DNA of 46,883 nt from Caballeronia jiangsuensis (GTDB lineage Bacteria > Pseudomonadota > Gammaproteobacteria > Burkholderiales > Burkholderiaceae): assembly GCA_000648925.1 (NCBI GenBank), contig JFHF01000054.1:1-46883 (forward strand), in the 5' to 3' direction. Of the stretch, positions 36,207 to 45,117 are shown piece by piece (the first letter of the stretch is position 1; every line of letters starts with the position of its first letter). The position numbers and the translations under genes were made by a program. The notes under the pieces were generated by a model. That model had not been told where the DNA came from and did no database searches. It saw only the letters and a list, made by a program, of their open reading frames with translations.

Positions 36207-36593
36207 TCAACGTTTGAGCGGAATCATGGAGCTAGCACGACGAGGCATCTCGCCATAGATCTTTCGATCCTCGATGACGATTTGAACTGGCCGGAGAGTC
36301 GCCCCTTTGCAAGGTCCATCGACGCACAATCCGTCTTCGAATCGAAACATGGCGCTGTGATGTGCGCACATGATGACTTCGCTGTCGTAGGTCCAGAAAG
36401 TATTTGGCTCGTAGTTCAAGGGAACCGAGAAATGTGGACATAGGTTCTGATATGCCCAGACTTCATCGCCGCGGCGAATGATGACGACGTCTGTCGTTGC
36501 GGGATCAGTCGCCTTGATCTCAATGGCACCGTTGTCCGGTACGTCGTCAAGAGCACAAAGAAGCACTTGTGGTTCGCCGCTAATAGAGCTCAT
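36207..36593 (-). CDS. Rieske [2Fe-2S] ferredoxin-like protein
   Basis: This 128-residue protein contains one Rieske domain with both cluster motifs: Cys52-x-His54 (NLCPHFSVPL) and Cys76-x2-His79 (IMCAHHSAMF), followed by the ferredoxin-type DGLCVDGPCKGATLRPVQI. It has no membrane anchor, so it should be a soluble electron carrier. It begins 12 bp after the pnpG stop on the same strand and is therefore almost certainly in the pnp operon, although none of the known pathway steps needs a Rieske protein. It could feed electrons to an oxygenase or reductively reactivate a dioxygenase iron. Confidence 0.92.
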   Translation of the reverse strand: MSSISGEPQVLLCALDDVPDNGAIEIKATDPATTDVVIIRRGDEVWAYQNLCPHFSVPLNYEPNTFWTYDSEVIMCAHHSAMFRFEDGLCVDGPCKGATLRPVQIVIEDRKIYGEMPRRASSMIPLKR

Positions 36594-36605
36594 CTCTTCG
36601 TCTCT

Positions 36606-37502
36606 TTAAGCGTTTGCTCGACTGAGCACGAAATCCCGCTTGACGTCGAAAAAGGGACTCGACAGATCCCATTTCTTCGCCTCTTCCCGGCTAACATTCC
36701 GTACGTAATCGACCACCAACGACGATTTCACGCCGAAGACTGCATCCGAACGGACATATGGGTCGTCTGCGCTGTACAGCGCAGTAGTCAGAGTGTCGTA
36801 TCCGGGTGCTTGAATAAGAAAATGCACGTGTCCCGGTCGCATCGGATGACGACCTACTGCCAACAGCATTTGCCCAACTGGCCCGTCGGTCGGAATTGGG
36901 TAAGCCGTAGGCTTGATTGCGCGAAACGCGAACTCGCCTTCCGGCCCGGACCGGAAGCGGCCGCGGAGGTTACTCTCCGGTTGGTCCGGGTCCTGCCCTT
37001 CGTACATTCCGTTGTTCGCGGTTTCCCACACTTCGATGAGAGCGTCGGCGACCGGCTCACCGCCGTCGTCCACCACACGACCATGAAACAGCGTCGGCTC
37101 GCCTTCGGTACGCGCGATGTTCGCACCATATTCTTCGTCGAATGCGCCCTCTCGATAGAACGGCCCCAAGAGACTGCTTTCGGTTGTCGCTGAATCCGCA
37201 ACGCCATCCCGTTGATTGATTTCATCGAGCATGATGGACAAGCCGAGCGTGTCTGACAGCAGAATGAATTCCTGCCGAATGCCGTCGCACTTCTTCCCAG
37301 TTGCGGTCAGGAATTCAATACCTTTGCGCCATTCTTCGCCTGTCAACTGGACCTCTTGGGCAAAAGCATGCAGATGTCGAATGAGAGCTGTCATCAACTG
37401 CCGCACGCGGGCATCGGTACAACTTGACAGTGTCGCCAGCACAGTGTCGGTAATGGGGTGCACTGCTTGCCCGGCCATGGGGCGCTCAGTTGTCGTATTC
37501 AT
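36606..37502 (-). CDS. pnpG: Hydroxyquinol 1,2-dioxygenase
   Basis: From the ATG at 37502 (GAGGA upstream) the protein is 298 residues, normal for intradiol hydroxyquinol dioxygenases. The Fe(III) ligands are visible as Tyr167 (NNGMYEG), Tyr201 (KPTAYPIPTDGPVG), His225 and His227 (RPGHVHFLIQAPGY). The N-terminal helical dimerisation domain is intact. The enzyme opens 1,2,4-trihydroxybenzene to maleylacetate, taking the 4-nitrocatechol branch of nitrophenol degradation into the same pool that PnpE produces. It is 265 bp downstream of pnpF; that gap may hold a separate promoter. A Rieske gene follows at 12 bp. Confidence 0.92.
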   Translation of the reverse strand: MNTTTERPMAGQAVHPITDTVLATLSSCTDARVRQLMTALIRHLHAFAQEVQLTGEEWRKGIEFLTATGKKCDGIRQEFILLSDTLGLSIMLDEINQRDGVADSATTESSLLGPFYREGAFDEEYGANIARTEGEPTLFHGRVVDDGGEPVADALIEVWETANNGMYEGQDPDQPESNLRGRFRSGPEGEFAFRAIKPTAYPIPTDGPVGQMLLAVGRHPMRPGHVHFLIQAPGYDTLTTALYSADDPYVRSDAVFGVKSSLVVDYVRNVSREEAKKWDLSSPFFDVKRDFVLSRANA

Positions 37503-37767
37503 GATGTCCTCACGCGATCGACGCGTTTGTGTAATTGTGAATCGTCTCCGTCCTGCTTTAGACGCATGCCAACCGATGAGAACCAAACGTCCTTCGATGA
37601 CACGATCGTCTAACCCTACCCAACATGTTGTTACTTTCAACCGGAACCTCGGAAAGCGGCGCCGATTGATGATTCACTCACTGAGCGCGACGAACCCTAC
37701 CGCCTCAATGCATCCGATGCTGGCACAACAATCCCGCCTACCCGCTTTGCTCATGCGTTTGCCGCGA

Positions 37768-38826
37768 CTAACTCGGTGCCCGCCCTTCATAAGCGTCAAC
37801 AAGCAGCGCACGCAGCGGCTCACGCTCAATCGCACGAGGATTCCAATAAGGCTTGTCCAGTGCGATGTTCAATGCGACATCTATATCGGACTCTTTCATC
37901 CCGATGTCTTTCAATGCAGTGGGCGCTCCGTTCTTGCGCGCCAGTTCGAAAACAGCCTGCGGACCATCTTCGGCATGAAGCGCGCGAGCAATCCGCGACA
38001 TCGCCTCCGGGGCGGCCTCGCGGTTGTATGCCAATGCGTGAGGCAGCACGATCGTATGGGTCTCAGCGTGAGGCAAGTTAAAGCTGCCTCCTAGCGTATG
38101 ACATAGCTTGTGATGCAATGACATGCCAACACTACCCAAGACCGCACCACACAACCACGCGCCGTACAAGCAAGCACCACGTGCGTCAAGATCGTTCGGC
38201 TGATCCACCACCCCTGGCAGACCCTCTCCCAACGCACGAATTCCCTCTTCAGCAATGAGGTTCATGATGGGATTAGCGTCTTGCGAGTACAGGCCTTCCG
38301 CAGCGTGCGCGATTGCATTGATGCCGCTTGTGACTGAAAGACCTTTCGGCAGCGATACCGTTAGCGCCGGGTCATAAATCACCGTCTTCGGCAAAACACG
38401 AGCATCGCGCCCTGTCTTCTTGATTCCGTTTTCCGTCAATCCGTAGATGGGGGTCATCTCCGAACCGGCGTACGTAGTCGGGATCGCAATGATAGGGAGC
38501 GCCGTCTCAAGGGCAATCGCTTTACCAAGGCCTGTTGTCGATCCTCCACCGATGGCAATGGCACAGTCTGCCTTGACGCTCGCCGCGAATTCGCGCGCCT
38601 TGCGCGCAGTCTCGATGGGAACATGCATGACGGCTTCGGCAAACACCCCGGCGGCTCCCTTGCCGAGTCGTTCGGCAAGCTGCTCTGCTTGTGCACGCTG
38701 CTCCGGCGTCGAAAGCACAATCGCTCGCCTCGCGCCAAGCAGATCAATCTCACGGCTAAGGTGGTCCAGACTGCCAACACCGAACACCACGCGTGAGCTT
38801 AGGCTTTGATATACGAAAGGTTCCAT
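37768..38826 (-). CDS. pnpF: Maleylacetate reductase
   Basis: A 352-residue iron-type alcohol dehydrogenase fold with the maleylacetate reductase signatures: FVYQSLSSRVVFGVGSLDHL at the N-terminus, AIGGGSTTGLGKAIALET (NADH site), IPTTYAGSEMTPIYGLTE, and HKLCHTLGGSFNLPHAETHTIVLPHALAYN near the active site. The family reduces maleylacetate to beta-ketoadipate, the last specific step of this pathway. It starts 22 bp after pnpE and is in the same operon. Confidence 0.94.
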   Translation of the reverse strand: MEPFVYQSLSSRVVFGVGSLDHLSREIDLLGARRAIVLSTPEQRAQAEQLAERLGKGAAGVFAEAVMHVPIETARKAREFAASVKADCAIAIGGGSTTGLGKAIALETALPIIAIPTTYAGSEMTPIYGLTENGIKKTGRDARVLPKTVIYDPALTVSLPKGLSVTSGINAIAHAAEGLYSQDANPIMNLIAEEGIRALGEGLPGVVDQPNDLDARGACLYGAWLCGAVLGSVGMSLHHKLCHTLGGSFNLPHAETHTIVLPHALAYNREAAPEAMSRIARALHAEDGPQAVFELARKNGAPTALKDIGMKESDIDVALNIALDKPYWNPRAIEREPLRALLVDAYEGRAPS

Positions 38827-38848
38827 AGAACTAGCGCTCCGTGATCTA

Positions 38849-40312
38849 TCAGCGGGGGAAGTACGGGGGGATCTTTGCGTCGACGTTCACCCAAACCGAC
38901 TTCGCCTGGGTGTATTCGCGCATTACTTCGAAACCCATCTCCCGGCCGTATCCGCTTGCACCCACTCCGCCAAAAGGCGAACCAGGGCTGACTCGCTTGT
39001 AGCAGTTGATCCACACCATGCCGCTTCGGATTTCACGTGCCATTTGATGGGCTCGTTGAAGATCTCGCGTCCACAGTCCTGCCCCAAGTCCATATTCCGT
39101 ACCGTTCGCAATAGCAAGCGCTTCTTCATCGGTGCGGAAGGTCGTCACGGTCATGAACGGCCCGAACACCTCTTCTTGCGAGACGCGATCGGTCGGTTTG
39201 GCGTGGACGATCGTCGGTTCGACGTAGCAGCCTTTCGCGAATCCCTCACCATCGGGTGTCTTGCCTCCAGTCAACACGTCACCGCCCTGTTCGCGAGCGA
39301 TGTCAACATAGGACAACACGCGGTCGCGATGTTGGAGAGACGTAAGAGGACCCATTTCGGTCTTGGGATCGAGCGGATTGCCCAGCTTGATGGACCGGGT
39401 GAGCGCCACGAACTTCTCGAGCACTTCGTCAGCCACCGACTCGTGGACAATCATTCGGGACGCAGCAATGCACGCCTGACCTTGGTTATGGAAGATACCA
39501 AAGGCCGAACCTTGGACGACCGCAGCGATGTTCGCATCAGCGAACACGATATTCGCACCCTTCCCGCCAAGCTCGAGCTGCACTTTTTTCAGATTGCCGC
39601 TCGAAGCTTGGACCACTTTACGACCCACAGCCGTCGAACCCGTAAATGCGACCTTGCTAATTTCCGGATGCTCTGCAATGTACTGGCCAGCAATATGGCC
39701 GAGCCCCGGCAAAATATTGACCACGCCTTTCGGGAAGCCGACCTCTGCCATTAGTTCAGCAATTGCCAAGCTTGAAAGCGGCGTGAGCTCTGCTGGCTTC
39801 ATGACCACGCAGTTGCCTGCGGCGAGTGCCGGTGCCATCTTCCAGCTTGTGAACATCAACGGGAAATTCCAAGGCACGACTTGACCGACGATGCCAACCG
39901 GTTCACGTGTCAAGTAGTTCAGAAAACCCGCGTCAACCGGGATGACTGACCCTTCGAACTTATCAGCCATACCGCCAAAATAGCGGAAAGTTGCGGCAGT
40001 ACGTGGGACGTCAAGAAAGCGCGTGTCACGAATCGGATGACCAGTATCGATCGACTCGAGTTGCGCGAGACGGTCCGCATTTGCCTCGATTGCGTCTGCG
40101 AGTTTGAGCAGCAAGCGGCCGCGATCCGCCGCCGCCATATTCTTCCATGCGGGGTAAGCGGCTTTTGCCGCAGTTACGGCACGGTCGATGTCGGCGTGAT
40201 TCGCCATCGCGATATCCGCGATTACCGTGTTGTCGTGCGGATTCAGCGTTGCAAGCGTTTCGCCTGAGAGCGACGGAACGAAATTGCCGTCAATGAAGAG
40301 TTGGGTTTGCAT
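38849..40312 (-). CDS. pnpE: 4-Hydroxymuconic semialdehyde dehydrogenase
   Basis: The ATG at 40312 (AGGA upstream) gives 487 residues, the usual length; the 14-codon upstream extension has no homology. Catalytic residues of the aldehyde dehydrogenase family are Asn149 (VVPWNFP), Glu247 (QLELGGKGAN) and Cys281 (NQGQACIAASR). By position after pnpCD it oxidises the ring-cleavage product 4-hydroxymuconic semialdehyde to maleylacetate using NAD(P)+. It resembles betaine-aldehyde dehydrogenases in sequence; the pathway assignment comes from the gene neighbourhood. A strong hairpin lies upstream, before pnpD ends. Confidence 0.92.
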   Translation of the reverse strand: MQTQLFIDGNFVPSLSGETLATLNPHDNTVIADIAMANHADIDRAVTAAKAAYPAWKNMAAADRGRLLLKLADAIEANADRLAQLESIDTGHPIRDTRFLDVPRTAATFRYFGGMADKFEGSVIPVDAGFLNYLTREPVGIVGQVVPWNFPLMFTSWKMAPALAAGNCVVMKPAELTPLSSLAIAELMAEVGFPKGVVNILPGLGHIAGQYIAEHPEISKVAFTGSTAVGRKVVQASSGNLKKVQLELGGKGANIVFADANIAAVVQGSAFGIFHNQGQACIAASRMIVHESVADEVLEKFVALTRSIKLGNPLDPKTEMGPLTSLQHRDRVLSYVDIAREQGGDVLTGGKTPDGEGFAKGCYVEPTIVHAKPTDRVSQEEVFGPFMTVTTFRTDEEALAIANGTEYGLGAGLWTRDLQRAHQMAREIRSGMVWINCYKRVSPGSPFGGVGASGYGREMGFEVMREYTQAKSVWVNVDAKIPPYFPR

Positions 40313-40352
40313 GACAGTCCTACTTGTTATATTGCCGAGACGCAATTGCCCC

Positions 40353-40378
40353 ACGGCGCCACAAACTTGTGGCGCCGT
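40353..40378. repeat. Perfect 12-bp inverted repeat between pnpD and pnpE
   Basis: Arms ACGGCGCCACAA (40353-40364) and TTGTGGCGCCGT (40367-40378) are perfect complements with a 2-nt centre. The GC-rich stem lies in the 107-bp gap, 41 bp upstream of pnpE. There is no T-run on the minus strand, so it looks like an mRNA processing or stabilising hairpin rather than a terminator. Confidence 0.75.
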
Positions 40379-40419
40379 TGGTTAAAGACTGGGGCAGCGG
40401 AGGAAGTAGAACCGGATCC

Positions 40420-41415
40420 TTAGAACTGGATCGGATTGGCAGGCAGTTCACCGCTTTCGTAACGCTTCGGCAGGTCAGGCGTTGCGTTTTCCCAAACCAG
40501 CAACATCGAGCGCTTTTGGGAGAAACCCTTGTGGCGGATATCTGCCGGCATTGCAGCGACGTCACCCGGATTCATCGTAATGCGCGCACGCGGCTCGCCC
40601 GTATCCTTGTCAGCGATGTCCCAGATGATTTGGTCGGAGAGTTGCAGGAACCATTCAACACGGTCATTGCCATGGAAGACCGGGAGCACGAACTCTTCGG
40701 TGGTCGGGCAGAACAGGCTCTGCTGGCAAACAGACGTCACCGACGGATTCCACGTAACGTCCGAGCGCGACAGATACTTGAAGAGGCTGAATGCGTGGAG
40801 CGACTTCTCGTAACCCGGCTCAGCGTGAATCTCCGGCTCCGACTGCGACACGTCGGCGAAGTGACGATTTACCGGCAGGTCTTCGCGCAGCGGCGAATCG
40901 CCTTCGAGGCCAGGCATGCGCTTGGTCGCAATCCGGAAGCGCTCGATTGCTTCGAAGTTGTCGCCATGCTTGCTACCGTAAGCCGAGCCGGTTTCGCCAG
41001 GTGCTGCGAACGGATCGAAGCCTTCATTGACCCAATCAGCCAGAATTGCCTTGAACGTCGCCATGATCAGCGGCGTTTCGAATTGCTCGGTGTAGTCGAT
41101 GCCGGCCGCCTTGAAGCTGGCGTTGTACGAGCCAGCGTATAAATCGACTTTACCGTAGTGGTTGCGGGTACCAATCACCGGGTCGAAGTTGACCCAACCG
41201 TAAAAGAAGCCCCAAGCGACGTCGCGCATCATCGCACGAAGGAACTCATCAACGTAAATCTGGTGCGTCCGAATTTGTCCATTCGACGGCCACTTGATGG
41301 TGGCAAAGTACGAATCACGGCTGAATTCAAACTCGCCGAGTTTGAAAGCGCGATAGCCAGTGACTTCATGCGGTTCGCTCGCAACGACATCTGCTTGAAT
41401 GCTTTTCTGTACCAT
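40420..41415 (-). CDS. pnpD: Hydroquinone 1,2-dioxygenase, large (catalytic) subunit
   Basis: This 331-residue cupin protein matches the PnpD/HapD large subunit of two-component hydroquinone dioxygenases. The Fe(II) site is His248, Asn250, Glu254 and His295 (VFHGNDRVEWF and DIRHKGF), the same spacing as the ligands I recall from the Pseudomonas PnpCD structure. With PnpC it cleaves hydroquinone to 4-hydroxymuconic semialdehyde. A GGAG ribosome site precedes the ATG; pnpC ends 34 bp upstream. The large subunit is slightly shorter than the usual 335-340 residues. Confidence 0.94.
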   Translation of the reverse strand: MVQKSIQADVVASEPHEVTGYRAFKLGEFEFSRDSYFATIKWPSNGQIRTHQIYVDEFLRAMMRDVAWGFFYGWVNFDPVIGTRNHYGKVDLYAGSYNASFKAAGIDYTEQFETPLIMATFKAILADWVNEGFDPFAAPGETGSAYGSKHGDNFEAIERFRIATKRMPGLEGDSPLREDLPVNRHFADVSQSEPEIHAEPGYEKSLHAFSLFKYLSRSDVTWNPSVTSVCQQSLFCPTTEEFVLPVFHGNDRVEWFLQLSDQIIWDIADKDTGEPRARITMNPGDVAAMPADIRHKGFSQKRSMLLVWENATPDLPKRYESGELPANPIQF

Positions 41416-41449
41416 TATGAACTCCGTAATGTGCTAGTGAGTGGTGAGC

Positions 41450-41941
41450 TTAGCGATCGCAGATATCGGCCCAGCGTTCCACCGAATTCTCGCCAAGGAT
41501 GGTTTGCAGGAGAAGTACGCCCATCTTGACGGCAGTGAATCGATAGGCCGCGCCAGCGGGAAGCAACACTTGATGGCCGCGTTGCAGGTGAACACGCCCC
41601 ATCGGCTTTCCCTTCGGCTCACCATCAAGACGTAGGGTTCCCTCTTTAGCACTGTCGACAAGCGGGCCATCCGTCGGATCGATGAACTGAACGTCGACCT
41701 CGCCGTCCATGACCACAGCGAACTCATCATGCGCTGCGCTGAACCACGGCGACGTACCTTCCGCACGAAGCGTTTCGATGACGTACTTCAGGTTCTTCGC
41801 GACAACCACCTTCTCATAAGGCAGTGCGCCAGCGGCCACGGCAAACACGTTCGACTTCGCGTAGTGCTCTGCCTTGCCTGTGATGATTTCGATCGAGCCT
41901 TTCGAGTAACCGTTCAGACTTCCGAACACCGTTTCTTGCAT
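41450..41941 (-). CDS. pnpC: Hydroquinone 1,2-dioxygenase, small subunit
   Basis: A 163-residue cupin-like protein of the PnpC/HapC family: SIEIITGKAEHYAKSNVFAVAAGALPYEKVVVAKN, SPWFSAAHDEFAVVMDGEVDVQFI and GRVHLQRGHQVLLPAGAAYRF. The family forms heterotetramers with PnpD; iron sits in the large subunit. GGAGG lies 7 bp before the ATG at 41941. A GTT-N11-AAC site at 42018-42034 lies about 80 bp upstream, so pnpC probably begins the pnpCDEFG transcription unit. Confidence 0.93.
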   Translation of the reverse strand: MQETVFGSLNGYSKGSIEIITGKAEHYAKSNVFAVAAGALPYEKVVVAKNLKYVIETLRAEGTSPWFSAAHDEFAVVMDGEVDVQFIDPTDGPLVDSAKEGTLRLDGEPKGKPMGRVHLQRGHQVLLPAGAAYRFTAVKMGVLLLQTILGENSVERWADICDR

Positions 41942-42260
41942 GATGTGCCTCCAGTTAAGTTATGAGATGCGTAAATACAGGGTAAGTCGTGAAGGCCGCC
42001 ATATCAATGTTCAAGCTGTTCTGGAATCGCGAACCGAATGTCCGTAAAAAGCCTCCAGTCCTGCTCCCTACTTACACCTGCTGCCTGCCTAAGGGCATCG
42101 AGATTGCCTTGCAGCGCTGCGCTCGCCGCTGACGGACGCGATTTCTAAGCGTTGCCCACACGGGTATGGCAATCACCAGTTCTGGCCTGACATCGACAGC
42201 ACTCTGAGTTGCCTGCGAGTGGACTGAATACGAAAGGGCATTCGTTCCGAAGGCAAACGC
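41942..42260. other. Promoter region of pnpCDEFG
   Basis: About 320 bp between pnpA1 and pnpC. It holds the predicted regulator site at 42018-42034 and a minus-strand -10-like TATTTA at 41977-41972. No gene is present. Confidence 0.5.
42018..42034. promoter_or_regulatory. GTT-N11-AAC site upstream of pnpC (LysR-type box)
   Basis: GTT at 42018-42020 and AAC at 42032-42034 are separated by exactly 11 bases; within it, TTC and GAA add partial dyad symmetry. I recall this motif as the PnpR site of Pseudomonas pnp operons. Its centre is about 60 bp upstream of a plausible start of transcription near 41965, the usual LysR geometry. Confidence 0.6.
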
Positions 42261-43604
42261 TCACTTCAGGACGACTTGCGTATTCAAAGACTCTGCTCTG
42301 AATGTTTTCCAAAAATTCGGTTTAAGACGACGAAGCGACGTCATTACTCTGACTGACATCGATTCAACGAACTTACGAATATTCGATCCGACTTCCGGCG
42401 CGCACAGCCGCGACGGTCGTGGCACGCCGTTGAGCTTTTCAAAGTTAAGGAGCATCTCCCGCATGACAGCTCGATCTGCAGTGGCGGATTGCAGCATCGC
42501 TGTGTCCTGCGCCCGCTTAGCGGGGTCACTTTCCTTCATCCAGTTGAAATTCGCTGTCGCCGTGGGCGATGTGAAGTCTAAGAAGACTCTTCTGCGTTCT
42601 GCCGCGTACTTGTCCAGTACTCTCTTCGATGCCGACTCTTTGATGACTGCGATTAGAGCAGTTGCCAAGTGTTCCGCATCGAGCACTCCGCCAGAAAGCC
42701 CGAGTCCTCCAATCGGATTCGTGATGTGCGCTGCATCACCCGCTAAGAGCACGCGACCGCGACGGAACTCAGATGCGCAACGTTGATGTACCCGGTATGG
42801 ATTAATGTGGTCAACGCGATATTGGTCAGGATTCGGCGCACCCGGCAAGATCTTCCTAAATCGCTCGGGCATGCGGCGGCGCACTTCGTCCATCGAGATA
42901 TCTGGATCCTCACCGTAGCAGACTCTCCACAATCCGCTCTGATCAAGCTGCACCACTACGGCCCAATCCACAGGGTCATGCACAAAATTCGCACGAGAGT
43001 ACCCATGGAAAGAGAAATCGTAGAATATGTTCGTTGCCACCAGCCTTTCATCCCAGGTGGTGCCATCAAAAGTTAACCCCAGCTGCTCACGCACCGTGCT
43101 GCGCGCACCATCGGTTGCCGCGACCCACCGTGTTCGAATGCGGGATAGCCCGCCAGGCATGCGGGTTTCAATCGTTACATAGGCAGTATCTTGCTTGATG
43201 CTTTCGACGCGATGATTCCAACGGATATCAACGTTAGGTAGCGCCTGAAGGTGTTCGACAATCACGTTGGAGACGTGATTCTGTCCCAACAAGAGCATAT
43301 ACGGGTGCTCCGTATCCTCGTCGAGCACACCCCAATCCAAAGTGGAAAACAACGTACCGTCGCCGTGGCGGTAGTTAATCTCCGGGGACCAAACAGCACG
43401 TTTTCGCACATCGTCTAGCAGCCCAAAGCGCTCTAAAGCGGCGACGGTGGGCGGCATGTAGGCTACTGCTCGCGGAGATGGCGAGACGCTAGGCTCCGAT
43501 TCCAACACCACCACTTTTACCCCGGCACGGCCAAGTTTCAGGGCGGTGAGCAAGCCGACGGGACCTCCGCCAACTACGACCACGCCTTCTAGCGTCTCCA
43601 TCAT
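42261..43604 (-). CDS. pnpA1: Nitrophenol 4-monooxygenase paralogue PnpA1
   Basis: A 447-residue single-component flavin monooxygenase. It has the FAD motif VVVVGGGPVGLLTALKLG at the start, the WVAATDGARSTVRE DG motif, and the GD motif LLAGDAAHITNPIGGLGL. Two ATG codons open the gene; the second (43601) aligns with PnpA. It is about four-fifths identical to PnpA by eye, but has a roughly 40-residue C-terminal tail (after VPRPSRL) that PnpA lacks. It removes nitrite from 4-nitrophenol-type substrates, giving benzoquinones. In strain SJ98 two such enzymes are known to handle different or overlapping nitrophenols, as I recall. Confidence 0.92.
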   Translation of the reverse strand: MMETLEGVVVVGGGPVGLLTALKLGRAGVKVVVLESEPSVSPSPRAVAYMPPTVAALERFGLLDDVRKRAVWSPEINYRHGDGTLFSTLDWGVLDEDTEHPYMLLLGQNHVSNVIVEHLQALPNVDIRWNHRVESIKQDTAYVTIETRMPGGLSRIRTRWVAATDGARSTVREQLGLTFDGTTWDERLVATNIFYDFSFHGYSRANFVHDPVDWAVVVQLDQSGLWRVCYGEDPDISMDEVRRRMPERFRKILPGAPNPDQYRVDHINPYRVHQRCASEFRRGRVLLAGDAAHITNPIGGLGLSGGVLDAEHLATALIAVIKESASKRVLDKYAAERRRVFLDFTSPTATANFNWMKESDPAKRAQDTAMLQSATADRAVMREMLLNFEKLNGVPRPSRLCAPEVGSNIRKFVESMSVRVMTSLRRLKPNFWKTFRAESLNTQVVLK

Positions 43605-44031
43605 GTGTCTCCTTTAAACACGCGTTTCTCAAGGAAAATAGCCTCTGAATGGGCTATGTCGCGCGTGTTCAAACCAAATAACCTACAGTGTTTCCTTCTG
43701 CAAAGTGCCGAGCGTTTGAGCGCGACACGGCTATCGATCTTTGCGTCTAGATGCCGGATGTCAAACCGCGAAATCGGCTTTAGCAGATCGATATAGGTAC
43801 TCATGCGATTAATGAACGGCTTGACGCTACCGTCCTTCACTGCCCATGTGCCCCAATATTGTTTTGCGTTAGGAGGACAACTGCAGCATGCTTATCGAGG
43901 TGAGGCCGTTTTACTCATTCCGCCTACCTTTGGTGATTCGTTCAAGAGTGCATTCGGGCATATCGACGGCCTATGCGCGAAGCACCCTTTTTTCGGCCGG
44001 CACGCAAATCATTGGCTACCGGCCAGCCTAC
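43605..44031. other. Promoter region of pnpA1
   Basis: About 430 bp. The 11-mer AACACGCGTTT at 43617-43627 lies just upstream of the AAAGGAGA ribosome site and recurs upstream of pnpB. A GTT-N10-AAC sequence near 43669 is one base short of the motif at pnpA and pnpC. GC-rich inverted words (GGCCGG / CCGGCC) lie near 43998-44030, next to the pnpB stop. No gene seen. Confidence 0.45.
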
Positions 44032-44658
44032 TTACTTGGACTGCGCGACCAGCTTCTTGGTGATCGTGGCAACATGCTGACCTTGGAAGCGAGCGATTGC
44101 CAGTTCGTTTTCGCTCGGTTGACGCGAACCATCTGCACCCGCAAGCGTCGACGCACCGTAGGGCGTGCCACCGGAAATCTCGCTCATGTTGACCAGTCGC
44201 TGCTCCGAATACGGCACACCAACGATGACCATACCGTGGTGAAGCAGGGTCGTATGGAAGCTGCTGATGGTCGTTTCTTGACCACCGTGTTGCGAAGCGG
44301 TGCTCGTGAAGACGCTACCAACCTTGCCAATCAGGCCACCGTTCATCCACAGACCACCCGTTTGGTCCAGGAAGTTGCGCATTTGAGCGCACATGTTGCC
44401 GAATCGCGTCGGCGTACCGAAGATGATGCCATCGGCTTCCGCGAGAATCTCTGGCGTAGCAACCTGAACACTTTCGAATGCAGCGCGATAGCCCTTCATC
44501 CCGCTCTTAACCAAGACTTCTTCGGGCACGAGTTCCGGAACCTGGAGCAACTTCACTTCAACGTCTTCAACTTCTCTGACGCCTGCCGCGATCGCTTCGG
44601 CCATCTTGTAGATGTGGCCGTAGCCGCTGTAAAAAACAATCTGAATCTTAGTTGCCAT
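44032..44658 (-). CDS. pnpB: p-Benzoquinone reductase (WrbA-like flavodoxin-fold quinone reductase)
   Basis: This 208-residue NAD(P)H:quinone oxidoreductase of the WrbA family starts TKIQIVFYSGYGHIYKMAEAIA (FMN phosphate loop) and has the FGTPTRFGNMCAQMRNFLDQTGGLW and STASQHGGQETTISSFHTTLLHHGM signatures. In this cluster it reduces the p-benzoquinone released by PnpA/PnpA1 to hydroquinone. GGAG precedes the ATG. It sits between the two monooxygenase genes with long gaps on both sides, so it may have its own promoter. Confidence 0.94.
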   Translation of the reverse strand: MATKIQIVFYSGYGHIYKMAEAIAAGVREVEDVEVKLLQVPELVPEEVLVKSGMKGYRAAFESVQVATPEILAEADGIIFGTPTRFGNMCAQMRNFLDQTGGLWMNGGLIGKVGSVFTSTASQHGGQETTISSFHTTLLHHGMVIVGVPYSEQRLVNMSEISGGTPYGASTLAGADGSRQPSENELAIARFQGQHVATITKKLVAQSK

Positions 44659-45117
44659 ATCGTTTCTCCGGGTTGGTTCTCTTAAGAGACAAAACTCAAG
44701 TTCAGACGAACTTCATGTGTAGCGGCGACTGACTTTGTACGCTGTGGTGACTCAACACGCGTTTGACGGTTGCGCGAAAGACAAATGCAGGTAGACCTCT
44801 TCCTGTTCGCAAATCGCGAAACCTAAAAATCATAGAGAAATTGCATTCCTGGTTCGTTCCGGTTTCGCGAACGAGTCGATCGCCAAACACGAACAGCATC
44901 ACACGCGGCGCCACACCCAGCATGACAGTCGTGGCCTATCAACCTAATATGTGCCGCCACAATCTTTAAGCGACTCAATCGCGCTGGTCGCTAGCTCAAC
45001 CACACTGTCGAAGGCAGAGGAGGCCAATTTTCTCGCCCCTTCGTAGTGCGAGGTGCGTCGGACCGAAAGTCGCACGGAACGGCAGACATTCATGCCGTCC
45101 TGAATCGCGGTCAAAAT
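44659..45117. other. Region between pnpA and pnpB
   Basis: About 460 bp without a gene. It contains a perfect 12-bp palindrome TCTCTTAAGAGA around 44679-44690, an inverted repeat AAGTTC-AGAC-GAACTT at 44698-44713, the 11-mer AACACGCGTTT at 44754-44764, and a small hairpin ACGGCA / TGCCGT at 45079-45098 just after pnpA. These may regulate pnpB; part may be the remnant of a duplicated monooxygenase leader. Confidence 0.45.

Noticed and set aside
40324..41142. Plus-strand open frame of 272 codons opposite pnpD
   Set aside because: Shadow frame of a GC-rich gene with Arg-rich noise sequence and no recognisable motif.
43888..44685. Plus-strand open frame of 265 codons opposite pnpB
   Set aside because: Antisense to a complete WrbA-like gene; no motif support.
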